A DNA stretch of 41,934 nucleotides from Acanthaster planci. Lineage: Eukaryota > Echinodermata > Asteroidea > Valvatida > Acanthasteridae. A model generated the notes under the pieces. It saw nothing but the letters and a program-made list of their open reading frames with translations. It was not told where the DNA came from and made no database searches. The stretch spans positions 304,682-346,615 of the forward strand of contig NW_019091615.1 of NCBI RefSeq assembly GCF_001949145.1, read 5' to 3'. Positions 32,612-41,934 of this stretch are shown here, piece after piece. Made by a program: the position numbers and the translations under genes. Position 1 is the stretch's first letter; each line of letters starts with the position of its first letter.

Positions 32612-35600
32612 GTGCATGTCAAGGATTTGAGTGTGGAATTGGTCAAGAGTGCAAAATGACGACTGAAGGGGAGACTATATGTGTCTGTATCCAGGTACGT
32701 CAACAGCACTTTCCCCAAAGCCTGATATTTCACAAAACAACTCATGCTTGTTTTATCCTCCCTCGTACGAAGAACTGCTGTCATTCATTTTGCCGAAGTT
32801 TAGACAACAAACCCATCGTCATGCTTTGTATTGAGTAATTTCCAACTGTTTAAATGTTCGGAGGAAATAGGCAATATGAAGCCTTGTTGTTTATTTGGGA
32901 GGGATAACAATTGGTAGGGAACTGTGCCCATAGGTAACTGACTTGACTTGAATTACTGTGGTTTCAATGTTACTTGACAAATTAATTTTTTGGAGAATTT
33001 CAAGGAATGTATTGCATGTCCAAATACTTTCTAATGAACGTTATTTTGAAAAACGTGTTGGTGTTCTTGTAGCATTGCGAACATCAGGGTATCCGTCTAC
33101 TCTGCGCATCTAATGGTGTGACGTATACTAGTGAATGTGAGCTACAGAGGGCTGCATGTCGACATGATGCCCAGCTCTTCATTGAACATGATGGGGTTTG
33201 TGCTTGTAAGTAAACACTTCATGGCTGAATTAAAAATAAATGCATTCCCGGAAAATAAATAATTAACGCCAAAAGCTGTGGTTATGAGCAAGACTAAAGA
33301 GGTAATTATCAGAACATAATCCCCCACACTAAATCCTATAAAAAGCCACATTTTGTACCTTTTTTCGATGGCTGCTTTAAAAAAGAAATGAATTAATCAG
33401 TTTTGAGACGACTTTTTACAGCGATGATAAGCCTGGTTGACCTGAATATCAAGAGGCTCATTGACGTCGCTTTTTTCTTTATAAAGCGTTACGCACAGAT
33501 TCTGCAAAGACCATGTCGAGTCTGAATTCCCGTGAGCATCCTATTGCCTGTTATCAAGACCAGAGGGACACATTGCAGCGTGAAATCGTCGATTGGCTAC
33601 AAGCAATCCATCTGCCTTCGGTACTGGGAGAAAGCTCTTACGAGGCACTACTACAAGATTGCTTTGTGGTAAGATTGTTTTCCTCTGTGTTTGCTGCAAA
33701 ACGAATAGTTTTACGCGGTCGACTCTTAACTGTTTATGTACTTCATAGCTTTTTTGTTCAAATTTTGTAATACATAAATTGTTTTCTGTAATTTTATTTA
33801 CCAGAGATTTGACGACTCCCAGAATGAGTTCCTTGAACCATCTGAGTTCCTTAAGTTTATTGAGCACAATGAGACTCTTCAGAAAGCTAGCGACTTGTAT
33901 AGGGACTATGAGGAGGACACTTTGTTACGGTTAGTCTCTTAAAAAGAGCAACCAGAGCACGTGGAGGTCTTTACCTGTTCGGTTAATCAATTCACAGTTC
34001 TCGTTGATAGTAAGTCTGACGTGTCCCTTGATAAACCCACTATATTTCCTTTCTTTTTGTATTTTTTCGAACATCTGTTTATAAACGAGCCTGAGATAGT
34101 AACACAATAGTTATAACTAAGTATCTAGTCTTGGTTCCAAGACCTTCCAGTAGTTATTCTGCGACACGAACCACACACGTGTTCGTAGAGGGCGCTATCA
34201 CCACACGAATCGTAGGAAAAACAGATGTTATGAACTTATACGAATAATTAAATATAAGGCTCAAACGAAGCTGTTGGTTGGCTCGCAAAGTCGAGGGAAA
34301 AACAATGAAAAACATAAGAAATGAAACAAAATCCAAGACCTTCTTACGATAGCGATTCGTGAGGTAACAGCGCCCTATACATGTACAACATGTACATGTA
34401 TTTACAGTAGATGTGATGGACCAACTGGAAGGTCTTGGAACCAAGACTACTAAGTATCTTGAACACCTACAAGAGTTGTCCAATCGTCCATTGTCGGTTC
34501 CGGACAATTGTAAATTCGGCATTTACAGCATACAGAGAGCCGAGTATAGTTACTGCTAATTTGATTTTTCTTTCTTTTCTTAGTGGTCTATGTGTAGACG
34601 CTCTCCTTGCTGAAGCTGATGAGAACTTTGACTGGAAATTGAGTTTATCTGAGTTCATGAAAGTTATGATGCCTGGATTCATCCCACCAACCAAGTGTAA
34701 GAATGATGCACTCATTTGCAGCTGGCCATCTATGTCGATTGATAAGTCCCTCAACTGGGTATAAACGACCTTTTACAGATTTTGTGGAGAGAACCGAGGA
34801 AGCATTTGAAGTTGCGAAAGTTTGAGAAAAATCATTAAGAACGGAATGTTCTAGGGCCTAAACTAGACCCTGGACTGAACCAGGGTCGCTGGCGCTAGAA
34901 GGTGCTCCTCTGTGTGCTCGAAAAAGACTTTGAGGGGGTGAAACCAGAGGGATTCATAACAAGGGCCTTACACAGTTCAAATCACAAGAGGAATGACACA
35001 GAAAAGGCTTGGGCAATATCGTTTGAGATTATTGTAAACTTCTAAAGGATAATAGGAACCTGCAAGAGGTCTAGTTATCACCGACATTTTTCTCTGTTTA
35101 CTATGCAGTGTGCTCCTTAGACGGCAAATATTTTATGGATGGCGAAGAAAAGAGGAGCAAGTGCAACGTCTGGTAAGAAAACGTGATGCAAAAAACTTGC
35201 AGATTGTTCGAGACACATAAATGGTCCCTTAGGTTCGCCTTTGGATACATATATACATTTCGCATGCACCAGTTTCAATTACTTTTCATTCGAACTTGAC
35301 ACCAGCAAGGCACCAACTCTAGGCCTAACATTAACAAGCCTCGACTAAGGTTGGTATCGGTTGGCCCAGGCATGAACCAACCCCTTTTCCGCCAAATTCT
35401 GCTACAGCTGGACAAAGCTGTCGGGCTGATTGCCTTGTGCTCTCCATCACATTTTTTAACTGAACAATTGTTTTTTCTTTTAAAATGCTTACAGCGTTTG
35501 TGCCTGTGGTAACTGGGTTTGTACAGCAAACGTCTGTGATGGAAAATTGATTGCAGAGAGAGAGTTTCGGGACGTTATTGCGGTATGTACCTGCATTACA

Positions 35601-36732
35601 CATCAGGTGCAAGTACCTTCGCAGTTTTTTGTCTAGTTCTTTGTCCACATCCATGCACGTCACGAAAAAAGTTCCACCTTTACGAGGAACCATTCCTACT
35701 ATCACTTTTTCTCTCAGCATGAAAAGGCATTAAAATCTTAGTGTGTCATTGCCTGCCTTTTCCTACAGCATCGGCTGATGTGACATCATCCTTTATCCTA
35801 AATTGTTGCCCACAGAATGTAGCCATCCATGGGTCTGATCTGTTTTGAACAAGCGAAGTGCAATAAGTGTAGGGTATTATACACAGGACTACAAGTTGTC
35901 CGATACCAACGAACTTAATTTGTCTTCATGTATTTTATATTTTCAGTAGTGAGAAGTGAAATTGTTGAGGACATTTCTCTTCCAGGTCAGGAAGGTTTCA
36001 GTTTCTATCGATTAATATGCTAGCAGATATTTTACGAAGGCCATTTTCAGGGTTGATTTTTAAGAAGTAAAGGAACAAAAGTGTTGTTGCACGTTATGTT
36101 TTCTATCCAAGGGTTTTGGAAGCGCGCCACGGAGGGTCAACTTTCAGGCTTTAAACATCAAATGACTTGACAAATTTACACCTGATCAAGATAAAAATAG
36201 TACAATTTGTTAAGATATTGTGTTGGTATTAAAGGCATTGAGAAAAATGTCTAAAATGTCAGACTTCGTTTGTATTGGATTTTGTATACTAAATGCAGAT
36301 TTCCACAAAACGAGCGGATACTTTGATTTTTGATGTGTTTATTTGCCATGCTTCACTCCTGAACAATGTCCATGAATTTACGCCCACGGATACTCAATTG
36401 GCTCAAATGAATTTAAATTACATACAGCTTTATATCCAGCCCCTTTCTAACTTGATGCTTTTATTATTAGAAGTCCAAATACACTTAAATCTGAGGTTTT
36501 GTTGAAATTGAACGTTGATTTTTTAGTGTTTTATAATGTTGAATAAAAAGAATATCCAGATACATAAAATGTCTTTTAAAATGTGACCAACGTCATGTCC
36601 GAATTTGCTAATTGAACCCTACATACATGGTTTATTTCCCATATAGAAGAGGAGGCCATCTCCAAAGACAAGTGGCCAGAGATCATGAAGAAATTATCAT
36701 CCTTGGAGCCTCAGAAGTTTCCACGACACTAG
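32612..36732 (+). CDS. FSTL1: Follistatin-related protein 1 (first exon(s) unresolved)
   Basis: Secreted glycoprotein of the SPARC/follistatin group. Exons: 32612-32694, 33073-33205, 33487-33668, 33805-33929, 34584-34696, 35109-35172, 35495-35582 and 36647-36732, all AG/GT. The phases from the first to the seventh join exactly. Domains in order: FOLN Cys module ([12 protein letters not shown]), Kazal-type domain ([14 protein letters not shown]), paired EF-hand-like region ([16 protein letters not shown] and [19 protein letters not shown]), then a von Willebrand C-like piece with [17 protein letters not shown]. That last piece and GLCVDAL match human FSTL1 closely. An NET sequon is a possible glycosylation site. 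The signal peptide exon is not secured, and the last exon does not join in phase with the one before, so a short exon between 35583 and 36646 is probably missed. In vertebrates the protein modulates BMP/TGF-beta and TLR signalling. Confidence 0.92.
34126..34449. mobile_element. 324-bp MITE with 9-bp target-site duplication in an FSTL1 intron
   Basis: The left end TAGTCTTGGTTCCAAGACCT and the right end are inverted copies extending to CTTCCAG. Internal arms GGGCGCTATCACC and CACGAATCG also recur inverted. CTAAGTATC lies directly on both sides (34117-34125 and 34450-34458). A 9-bp duplication suggests Mutator-type mobilisation, though an 8-bp (hAT-like) reading cannot be fully excluded. No ORF. 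The terminal repeat itself contains the palindrome CTTGGTTCCAAG. Confidence 0.9.
36647..36732 (+). CDS. FSTL1: FSTL1 terminal coding exon
   Basis: The acceptor is CCCATATAG. In the frame that needs one base from upstream, it encodes a Glu/Lys-rich helix (28 residues) ending TAG 36730-36732, akin in character to the acidic, helical C-terminus of vertebrate FSTL1. The phase-0 frame that would follow exon 35495-35582 stops after 13 codons and looks non-coding. The exon is therefore probably real but linked through an unseen exon or alternative donor. Confidence 0.65.
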
Positions 36733-37118
36733 CAAAATGTCAGACAACTGGCTATCACAATAATCTGAAAGTTAAGAAGTCGTTGATTCAGAAAAAGGAA
36801 GTAAACTAGGAAGAATGTTTAAAACCTCCTTTCTTAGGTTTTGTAAGCTTCCCAGGGAGGGCGTATATGGAATTATTTCCTCTTACAGTACAGTGTACTG
36901 TAGAGAAAATTTGAAGAAATTAAAGGGAAATTCAACCTTCGGGTATGTTTTTACGTTCATTGTAGGTTTTGCTCATCATTCAAGACCGTCCACATAAGGC
37001 AGCGGTCTTTCGGGATGTATACAAGACGTCCGGATTAATTCTTTTCTTATTTAATTGATTTGGTAATTACATTTTGAAGTAGCCTTTTACAAGGAGAGGA
37101 ATTCATGCTGCCATCTGT

Positions 37119-37124
37119 AATAAA
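37119..37124 (+). promoter_or_regulatory. Candidate FSTL1 polyadenylation signal (AATAAA)
   Basis: AATAAA lies about 390 bp after the stop. A second copy is at 37201-37206. Confidence 0.3.
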
Positions 37125-37609
37125 CAATTTAAATTATCCGAACTTGTCGGGTCTTCTGGCATTTAGCTCATAAAGGTTTATTGGTTCAACAAAAGGATCA
37201 AATAAAATGCGACCTTTTCATTATAACTGGAAATTAACTTCTGCCTCCTTTAACCTAAGAGTTGATTTAAAATTAACCTTCAAGAGCAGTTGCAACCAAA
37301 TCTCTCTCACAGGAACAACTTAGTCAATATCTGTCGTAATGCATATTGATTCTTTTTCAAATTGCTAAAAGAAGCTAAATTCCTTATCGGGTCAAGTTTC
37401 AACTAATTCAATTCCTTAAGTTATGATTTTTTCTTCTTATTTTGAATGCTATATAAGCATGTACTGACATACTAATCAGATCCGGAATATATAAATTTCT
37501 TAATACGAGTCTCGGGGATTTAGATTTTAAGTTATTAGGTTATCTTGTTATTTAGAATGCTGTCTAAGTTAGTTTCGACATAAGATTTAGAATTTCCAAC
37601 TCATTTATA

Positions 37610-37887
37610 GGGTTTTGCCTTTACCCAATGTATATATTGATAAGCAGTGTAGCGGGTACCGCAGGTACCGTGAATTCGTTTGCGGTACCCACTGCTTCAC
37701 CTGACTCGCACCGGCCAGCCGACCCCGGCAAGCTCGGTGGTCGAGTGGTTAAGACGTTTGCACTAGTAAGCAGGAGATCGTGTGTTCGAGTCCCACCCGA
37801 GTAAGCTTGTAAATTTTTCGCAAGCTCTCAGACAAGCACTGAGCACACAGTGTTTATCAATATGTACGTTTGGTAAGGGCAAAACCC
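37610..37887. mobile_element. Fold-back element carrying a tRNA-like sequence
   Basis: The left end GGGTTTTGCCTTTACC and the right end (opposite strand GGGTTTTGCCCTTACC) are inverted repeats, extending inwards through a shared ATATTGATAA. Inside the left half is a separate hairpin with GGGTACCGCA (about 37655-37664) against TGCGGTACCC (37681-37690), and GCAGTG/CACTGC next to it. The right half holds the tRNA-like block. Flanking target duplications are not clean. Confidence 0.65.
37731..37803 (+). pseudogene. tRNA-like sequence (Leu/Ser-like), probably SINE or MITE cargo
   Basis: A-box-like TGGTCGAGTGG (37738-37748) and B-box-like GTTCGAGTCC (37784-37793) match RNA polymerase III internal promoters. 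By hand folding: acceptor 6 of 7 pairs, D stem GTC/GAC, T stem 4 of 5 pairs. The anticodon stem pairs only if the loop has eight bases, with UAG in the anticodon position, and there is no long variable arm although a Leu tRNA would have one. So it is likely not a functional tRNA gene but a tRNA-derived sequence. Confidence 0.5.
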
Positions 37888-39459
37888 GTATCTCCCCAAA
37901 GCAAAAATACATCTTGAAAATATCGATTTCCTGAATACATATCTTTCGGAATTTCTTAGTTCTTAAATAACTGAGCCTCTGCTTAGGTAAAGAACCAAAA
38001 GACTCCAATTTCAAATAATGTATTTACAATGGAATTTGGTTGAGTCATCCAGTTGTTTTAAATGTTGTTTTAGTAAGTTTGGATATACGTATGGGGTTTA
38101 TATCTACATTTCTCAATAGACATCTTTGTAAATAATAGTGTTGCGCAACCTCAAACCCAAATTGTGAGATTCCAGCACCCCCGCTTTACTTGTTCTCATT
38201 GCCTTGCATTTCCAGGGTCTCTTATTTACTTCAGCTATACAATGTAGCAGAGACAGTAATTCTGTATTAAATTATTCATGCTGTACTCTGGCGTGATATC
38301 ATGTTCCTTCACTCCTTTGTCTTTGTGTTTTCTCTGCTTGGCTTGGAATCTTGGAAGTTCCCCCTCCATGTCACTGCGTGGCATTAGATTCCCTGGAATG
38401 CTGATGTTCAGCTACCTATACTTTGTAACCGTCAGTCGTTTTTCTAGGGTGATTTTGTAATCCTTTTTATGCGCGCCAAACAATTTTTTTGTTTTTTTTT
38501 AACTTCTTATTCTGTATTTCGCATTTTACACACAACACGAACATTCTTGCCCACGATTCTGGCAGGTAGTCGTGCTCTGTTCAGTTTGAAAGTTTCCAAT
38601 TGGTTGTACTGTTCAACGACGCCGATATTTGTTAATTTATAAGCCTATAGAAACCAATAAACAGAGCAGGTTTTGCCTACCTCGTCGGTCAGATGCTGCG
38701 GAGCAAACCCTTTTTAGGAGATGTGGGTAAATTAAGCCAAATTATCCATAATAGATCCCTTACCACTGAACTCCGAGGAAAATTTCCATCTCGGCAGAAT
38801 TGAAGTGGGAAAATAAATAAATAGTGGTGAAAAGGTGTTGTCCGTCCACCGGGATAGTTACTGTATGGGGGTATACACTGCCAATTCAGCTCCTGTCCCG
38901 CTTCCAGACAACAGCCCCCCCCCAGGAAAAGGAAGAGTAAAGGAGACTATTTTGTCGAGCTAAACTTCTTGTCGAGGCCTTGCAGTCAGTCTTGACAATC
39001 GAACTCGTCGAATGGGCGATGGCGACTGCTTTTGCTCCGCACACAGAGAAAACCAGGGAAAGCATGCTCTTCTTGCACATGCACAAACACAAAAGGGTCG
39101 GACACTGCCGCTGAATGGGCCAGTTTTGTTTTGTTACTGGCCTAATCCAGACAAGAACTATTTACAGGAAAAAAGCCAATCAACATCTGTTAGTGGCCTT
39201 TCTTAACCAAATCTTCAAGGGGTGCCATTTAACGGCTGCATGCGGCAGTTGTAGTAGGAATTTCACTACACTTTGTTGTGTGGGGCGAAACCTAACGCAG
39301 TGCGGGGATTGGACTCTTTCCGAGTGATGTGCGGATATTCCGAGAACTAGTTCTTATGTGAAGCAATAACCATACGAATGCCAGCTAGCTTAGCTTGGAC
39401 CGATGAGAGTGCGGTTCGAACTCGCCCAGGGTGCTAGTGAGAGTTGTAGCATCGTAGCG
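37888..39459. other. Non-coding DNA, nothing recognised
   Basis: No protein-like frames or structured repeats. A C-run lies at about 38915-38923 and a T-run near 38490-38500. Confidence 0.4.
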
Positions 39460-39899
39460 GCAGGTCTATCACTACATAGATTACTGTAGCTGCTGGGACC
39501 TAACTGTTTAAGCAGGAGAATATAGATATATATATTACCCCATAGATTGCCTTCACTATAGGGAGCCATGTTTATAAGCAAGAGAATGTAGATACATATG
39601 TCACTACATGGATTGCCCTCTTTTATGGGGACCCAAGTGTATAGGCAAGCCGATCAGAGATACATATATCACAAGATAGATTACCGTCACGATTGGTACC
39701 AAGTTGTATAAGCATTCCAAATAGAAATAGATATAAGTCTACATGAATTACCGTAAGTATGGAAACCCAAGTGAATAAGTATGCCGAACAGAGAGTGATA
39801 TGGGGCTTCACGGGGGTTCCCCATAAAGACGCTTATTATGGGTATCCCCGTGTACAAGCAGGAGAATGTAGAATGTCGGGTTATAGGGGTGTCCCATTT
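39460..39899. repeat. Diverged tandem repeat of about 67 bp
   Basis: The marker AAGCAGGAGAATGTAGATA or a variant recurs at 39510, 39576, 39643, 39710, 39777 and 39856 (steps 66, 67, 67, 67, 79). Each unit also has a CATAGATTGCC-type block and a GGGACCCAAGTGTATA-type block. Units differ by many substitutions, indicating an old array. Confidence 0.85.
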
Positions 39900-40220
39900 A
39901 AAAAAAAAGACCGGAGGTGACGTCATAACTATNTATAGAGTAGAGCCATAGGGTATGTGTATTAATGCATAGGGCCTTAGCGCCAATTTTTTCCCCGAAG
40001 TATAAATTTTGTACACAACTAATAGGGAAGACTTGAATTGGCTATAACTATTGAACTGCGACTCCAATGCAAACCAAATTTATACGAAAGAAAGAGTGTC
40101 TGCTTGTGGTCGTTTACGTAGAAGTATGGCAACTCAAGTATATCTGTTTAGTTGTTACAATGGAGTTTCATGTGGCCAGTTTATAGACGTGTACAAAACA
40201 TATGGGTAGGTACAAAAGTA

Positions 40221-40265
40221 TTAGGGTTAGGGTTAGAGGTTAGGGTTAGAGGGTTAGGGTTAGAT
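40221..40265. repeat. Telomere-like TTAGGG block, first copy
   Basis: About six GGGTTAG units with small insertions (GAGG, GAGGG), sitting just before GTCCCCGTTCGG within the satellite unit. Confidence 0.85.
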
Positions 40266-41084
40266 GGGGTGTCCCCGTTCGGTGACCCTGCATAACTTTT
40301 GACTCCCGTGACGTTTGACCCTGAAACTTTAAGAAAAGGTAGTGCAACTCTTCATCTACCTTGTGTTTAAGTTTGAAGGTCATAGGTCAAAGGGTCATGG
40401 AGTTATGGCCTTTCCCCGAGGGCACTGTTTTTTTGGTGACCCTTTGAAAAATCACTGAAAATGACTTGCGATCCAGGTTTGGATGTATTTTGCATCCGAA
40501 TCAGGCCACGGGCTATCTTTTGGGACCGAAAAAATTTCTTATGTTTTTCTAAATTTTTAAAATAATTCACCGGAAGTGACGTCATAACTTTGGTGTTGTA
40601 CGTGATACGAGGATGGGGTCTGAGAGAAAGTTGTTCACCTTGAGGTACTCTTTCGAATGGTACCACTTTATAGGGTGAGGGTTAGGTGCTCCCTTTAGCT
40701 GGGTATAGAGAGAAGGCATAGGGTATGTGTATTAATGCATAGGGCCTTATCGCCAGTTTTTCCCAAGTATAAAGTTTGTACACAACTAATAAGTAAGACT
40801 TGAATCGGCTATAACTGTTGAACCGCGAACCCAATGGGTACCAAATTTATACGAATGGAGGAGTGTCTGCTTGTGATCGTGCACATAGACGTATGACGTC
40901 TCAAGTTTATTTGTTGAATTGTTATAAGGGATTTTCAAGACGTCAATGTGGGGGAAACAGAAAGGGTAAGAAGTATCATTATGGGCGAAGGGTTAAATAT
41001 GACCAAATTTTGGGCTAACCAGGACCCAATACGTCGCCAAGGCCCTATCTCTATAGGGATCCCGATGTACAACTTGGCCCCTGG

Positions 41085-41145
41085 TAAGGGCTAGGGTGAG
41101 GGTTAGGGTTAGGGGGTTAGGGTTAGGGTTAGGGTTAGGGTTAGA
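41085..41145. repeat. Telomere-like TTAGGG block, second copy
   Basis: About nine TTAGGG units, mostly perfect, at the same place in the satellite unit as the first block. Confidence 0.9.
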
Positions 41146-41836
41146 AGGGGTGTCCCCGTTCGGTGACCCTAAATAACTTTTGACTCCCGTAACCTTTAAC
41201 CTTGAAACTTACAGGAAAGGTAGCACAACTCTTCATCCACCTTGTGTTTAAGTTTAAGGGTCATAGGTCAAAAGGTCATGGAGTTATAGCCTTTTTGCCG
41301 AGGGCACTGTTTTTTTTGGTGACCCCTTGAAAAATCACTGAAAATGACTTTAAATCCAGGTTTGGATACATTTTGCATCCGACTCAGGCCACGGGCTATC
41401 TTTTGGGACAGAAAAAATTTCTTATGTTTTTCTTTATTTTAAAAAAAATAACCAGAAGTGACGTCATAACTTTGGTGTTGTACGAGATACGAGGATTGAC
41501 TCTGAGAAACAGTTGTTCGCCTTGAGGTACTCTTTCGAGTGGTACCACTTTACATCTTGTGGGGTGTTCCCTTTAGGCTGGGTATAGAGGAGAGCCATGG
41601 GGTATGTGTATCAATGCATAGGGCCTTATCGCCAAGTATGAAGTTTGTACACAACTAATAGGGAAGAATTGAATCGGCTATAACTGTTGAACTGCGACTC
41701 CAATGCGAACCAAATTAATACAAAAGGAAGAGTGTCTGCTTGTGGTCCTTTACGTAGAAGTATGGCATCTGAGGTTTATTTGTTGAGTTGCTATAAAGGA
41801 TTTTCATTGGCTGTTTCGGGATATGTACAAAACATA

Positions 41837-41934
41837 TGGGTTAGGGTTGGGGTTATTGTTAGGGTTGGGGTTAGGATTGGGGTTGGGGTTGGGGTTAGGG
41901 TTGGGGTTAAGTTGGGGTTGGGGTTGGGGTTAGG
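41837..41934. repeat. Telomere-like block, third copy, mixed TTAGGG and TTGGGG
   Basis: Roughly 16 units to the window end, with TTGGGG outnumbering TTAGGG. It starts after the same ACAAAACATATGGG flank that precedes the first block. Confidence 0.9.

Larger units (their letters stand above)
39900..41934. repeat. Long satellite, about 880-bp units with embedded TTAGGG-type blocks
   Basis: Shared blocks recur: GGGTATGTGTATTAATGCAT at 39951, 40721 and (one change) 41600; GTCCCCGTTCGGTGACCCT at 40271 and 41152; GACGTCATAACT at 39919, 40578 and 41460. The steps of about 880 bp mark the full unit. The first unit is about 110 bp short after GACGTCATAAC, beside a lone N at 39933. The array runs off the window end. 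Confidence 0.9.

Noticed and set aside
35940-35990. Possible FSTL1 micro-exon before GTCAGG
   Set aside because: None of the nearby AG acceptors gives an open frame in the phase required.
39460-39899. Regular repeats that could suggest a CRISPR array
   Set aside because: Units are diverged along their full length with no constant-repeat/unique-spacer pattern, and the host is an animal.
39687-40067. 126-codon minus ORF in the repeats
   Set aside because: It lies wholly in tandem repeat and satellite DNA and crosses an ambiguous base.

Overview
The window is animal nuclear DNA. It has split genes with GT-AG introns, long AT-rich non-coding stretches, many small inverted-repeat transposons, satellites and TTAGGG-type repeats. 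Three cellular genes are recognisable: the 3' half of a glycogen synthase kinase 3 gene (+ strand), a complete mitochondrial ribosomal protein L37 gene (- strand), and most of a follistatin-like 1 gene (+ strand). The low intron density, the divergence from vertebrate proteins and the GSK3-FSTL1 linkage fit a marine invertebrate, most likely a non-vertebrate deuterostome (hemichordate, echinoderm or amphioxus type). The species cannot be named from the sequence alone.

Layout. 1-3670: last four GSK3 exons seen here, with a TTAA-flanked element, a 20-bp minisatellite and a tandem array of decayed exon-head copies in the introns. 3671-10527: GSK3 3' UTR and downstream non-coding DNA with one small tandem repeat. 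10528-11311: pogo/Tigger-type non-autonomous element. 11395-16925: MRPL37 in seven coding exons, one intron holding a palindromic TA-flanked element. About 18.1-25.8 kb: a decayed virus-like or Maverick/Polinton-like insertion with compact genes on both strands. 25.8-32.6 kb: mostly featureless, with one fold-back element. 32612-36732: FSTL1, one intron carrying a 324-bp element with a clear 9-bp target-site duplication. 37610-37887: fold-back element containing a tRNA-like sequence. 39.46-41.93 kb: a 67-bp tandem repeat, then an approximately 880-bp satellite with embedded telomere-like blocks.

The most unusual part is the 18.1-25.8 kb insertion. Its coding density, short intergenic spaces and richer GC content contrast with the host DNA. 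It encodes a protein with cysteine at nearly every third residue, two still-open unknown ORFs, a minus-strand capsid-like fragment, a second minus-strand gene broken by a 796-bp assembly gap, a DDE integrase that starts only 21 bp from its divergent neighbour, and a tyrosine recombinase. Most genes carry stops or frameshifts, so it is an old endogenous copy. No polymerase, packaging ATPase or protease is visible, so its family remains open.

The cellular genes act separately: GSK3 is a cytosolic kinase, MRPL37 a mitochondrial ribosome subunit, FSTL1 a secreted glycoprotein. The GSK3-FSTL1 pairing matches their co-location on human 3q13.33 and may be an ancient linkage.
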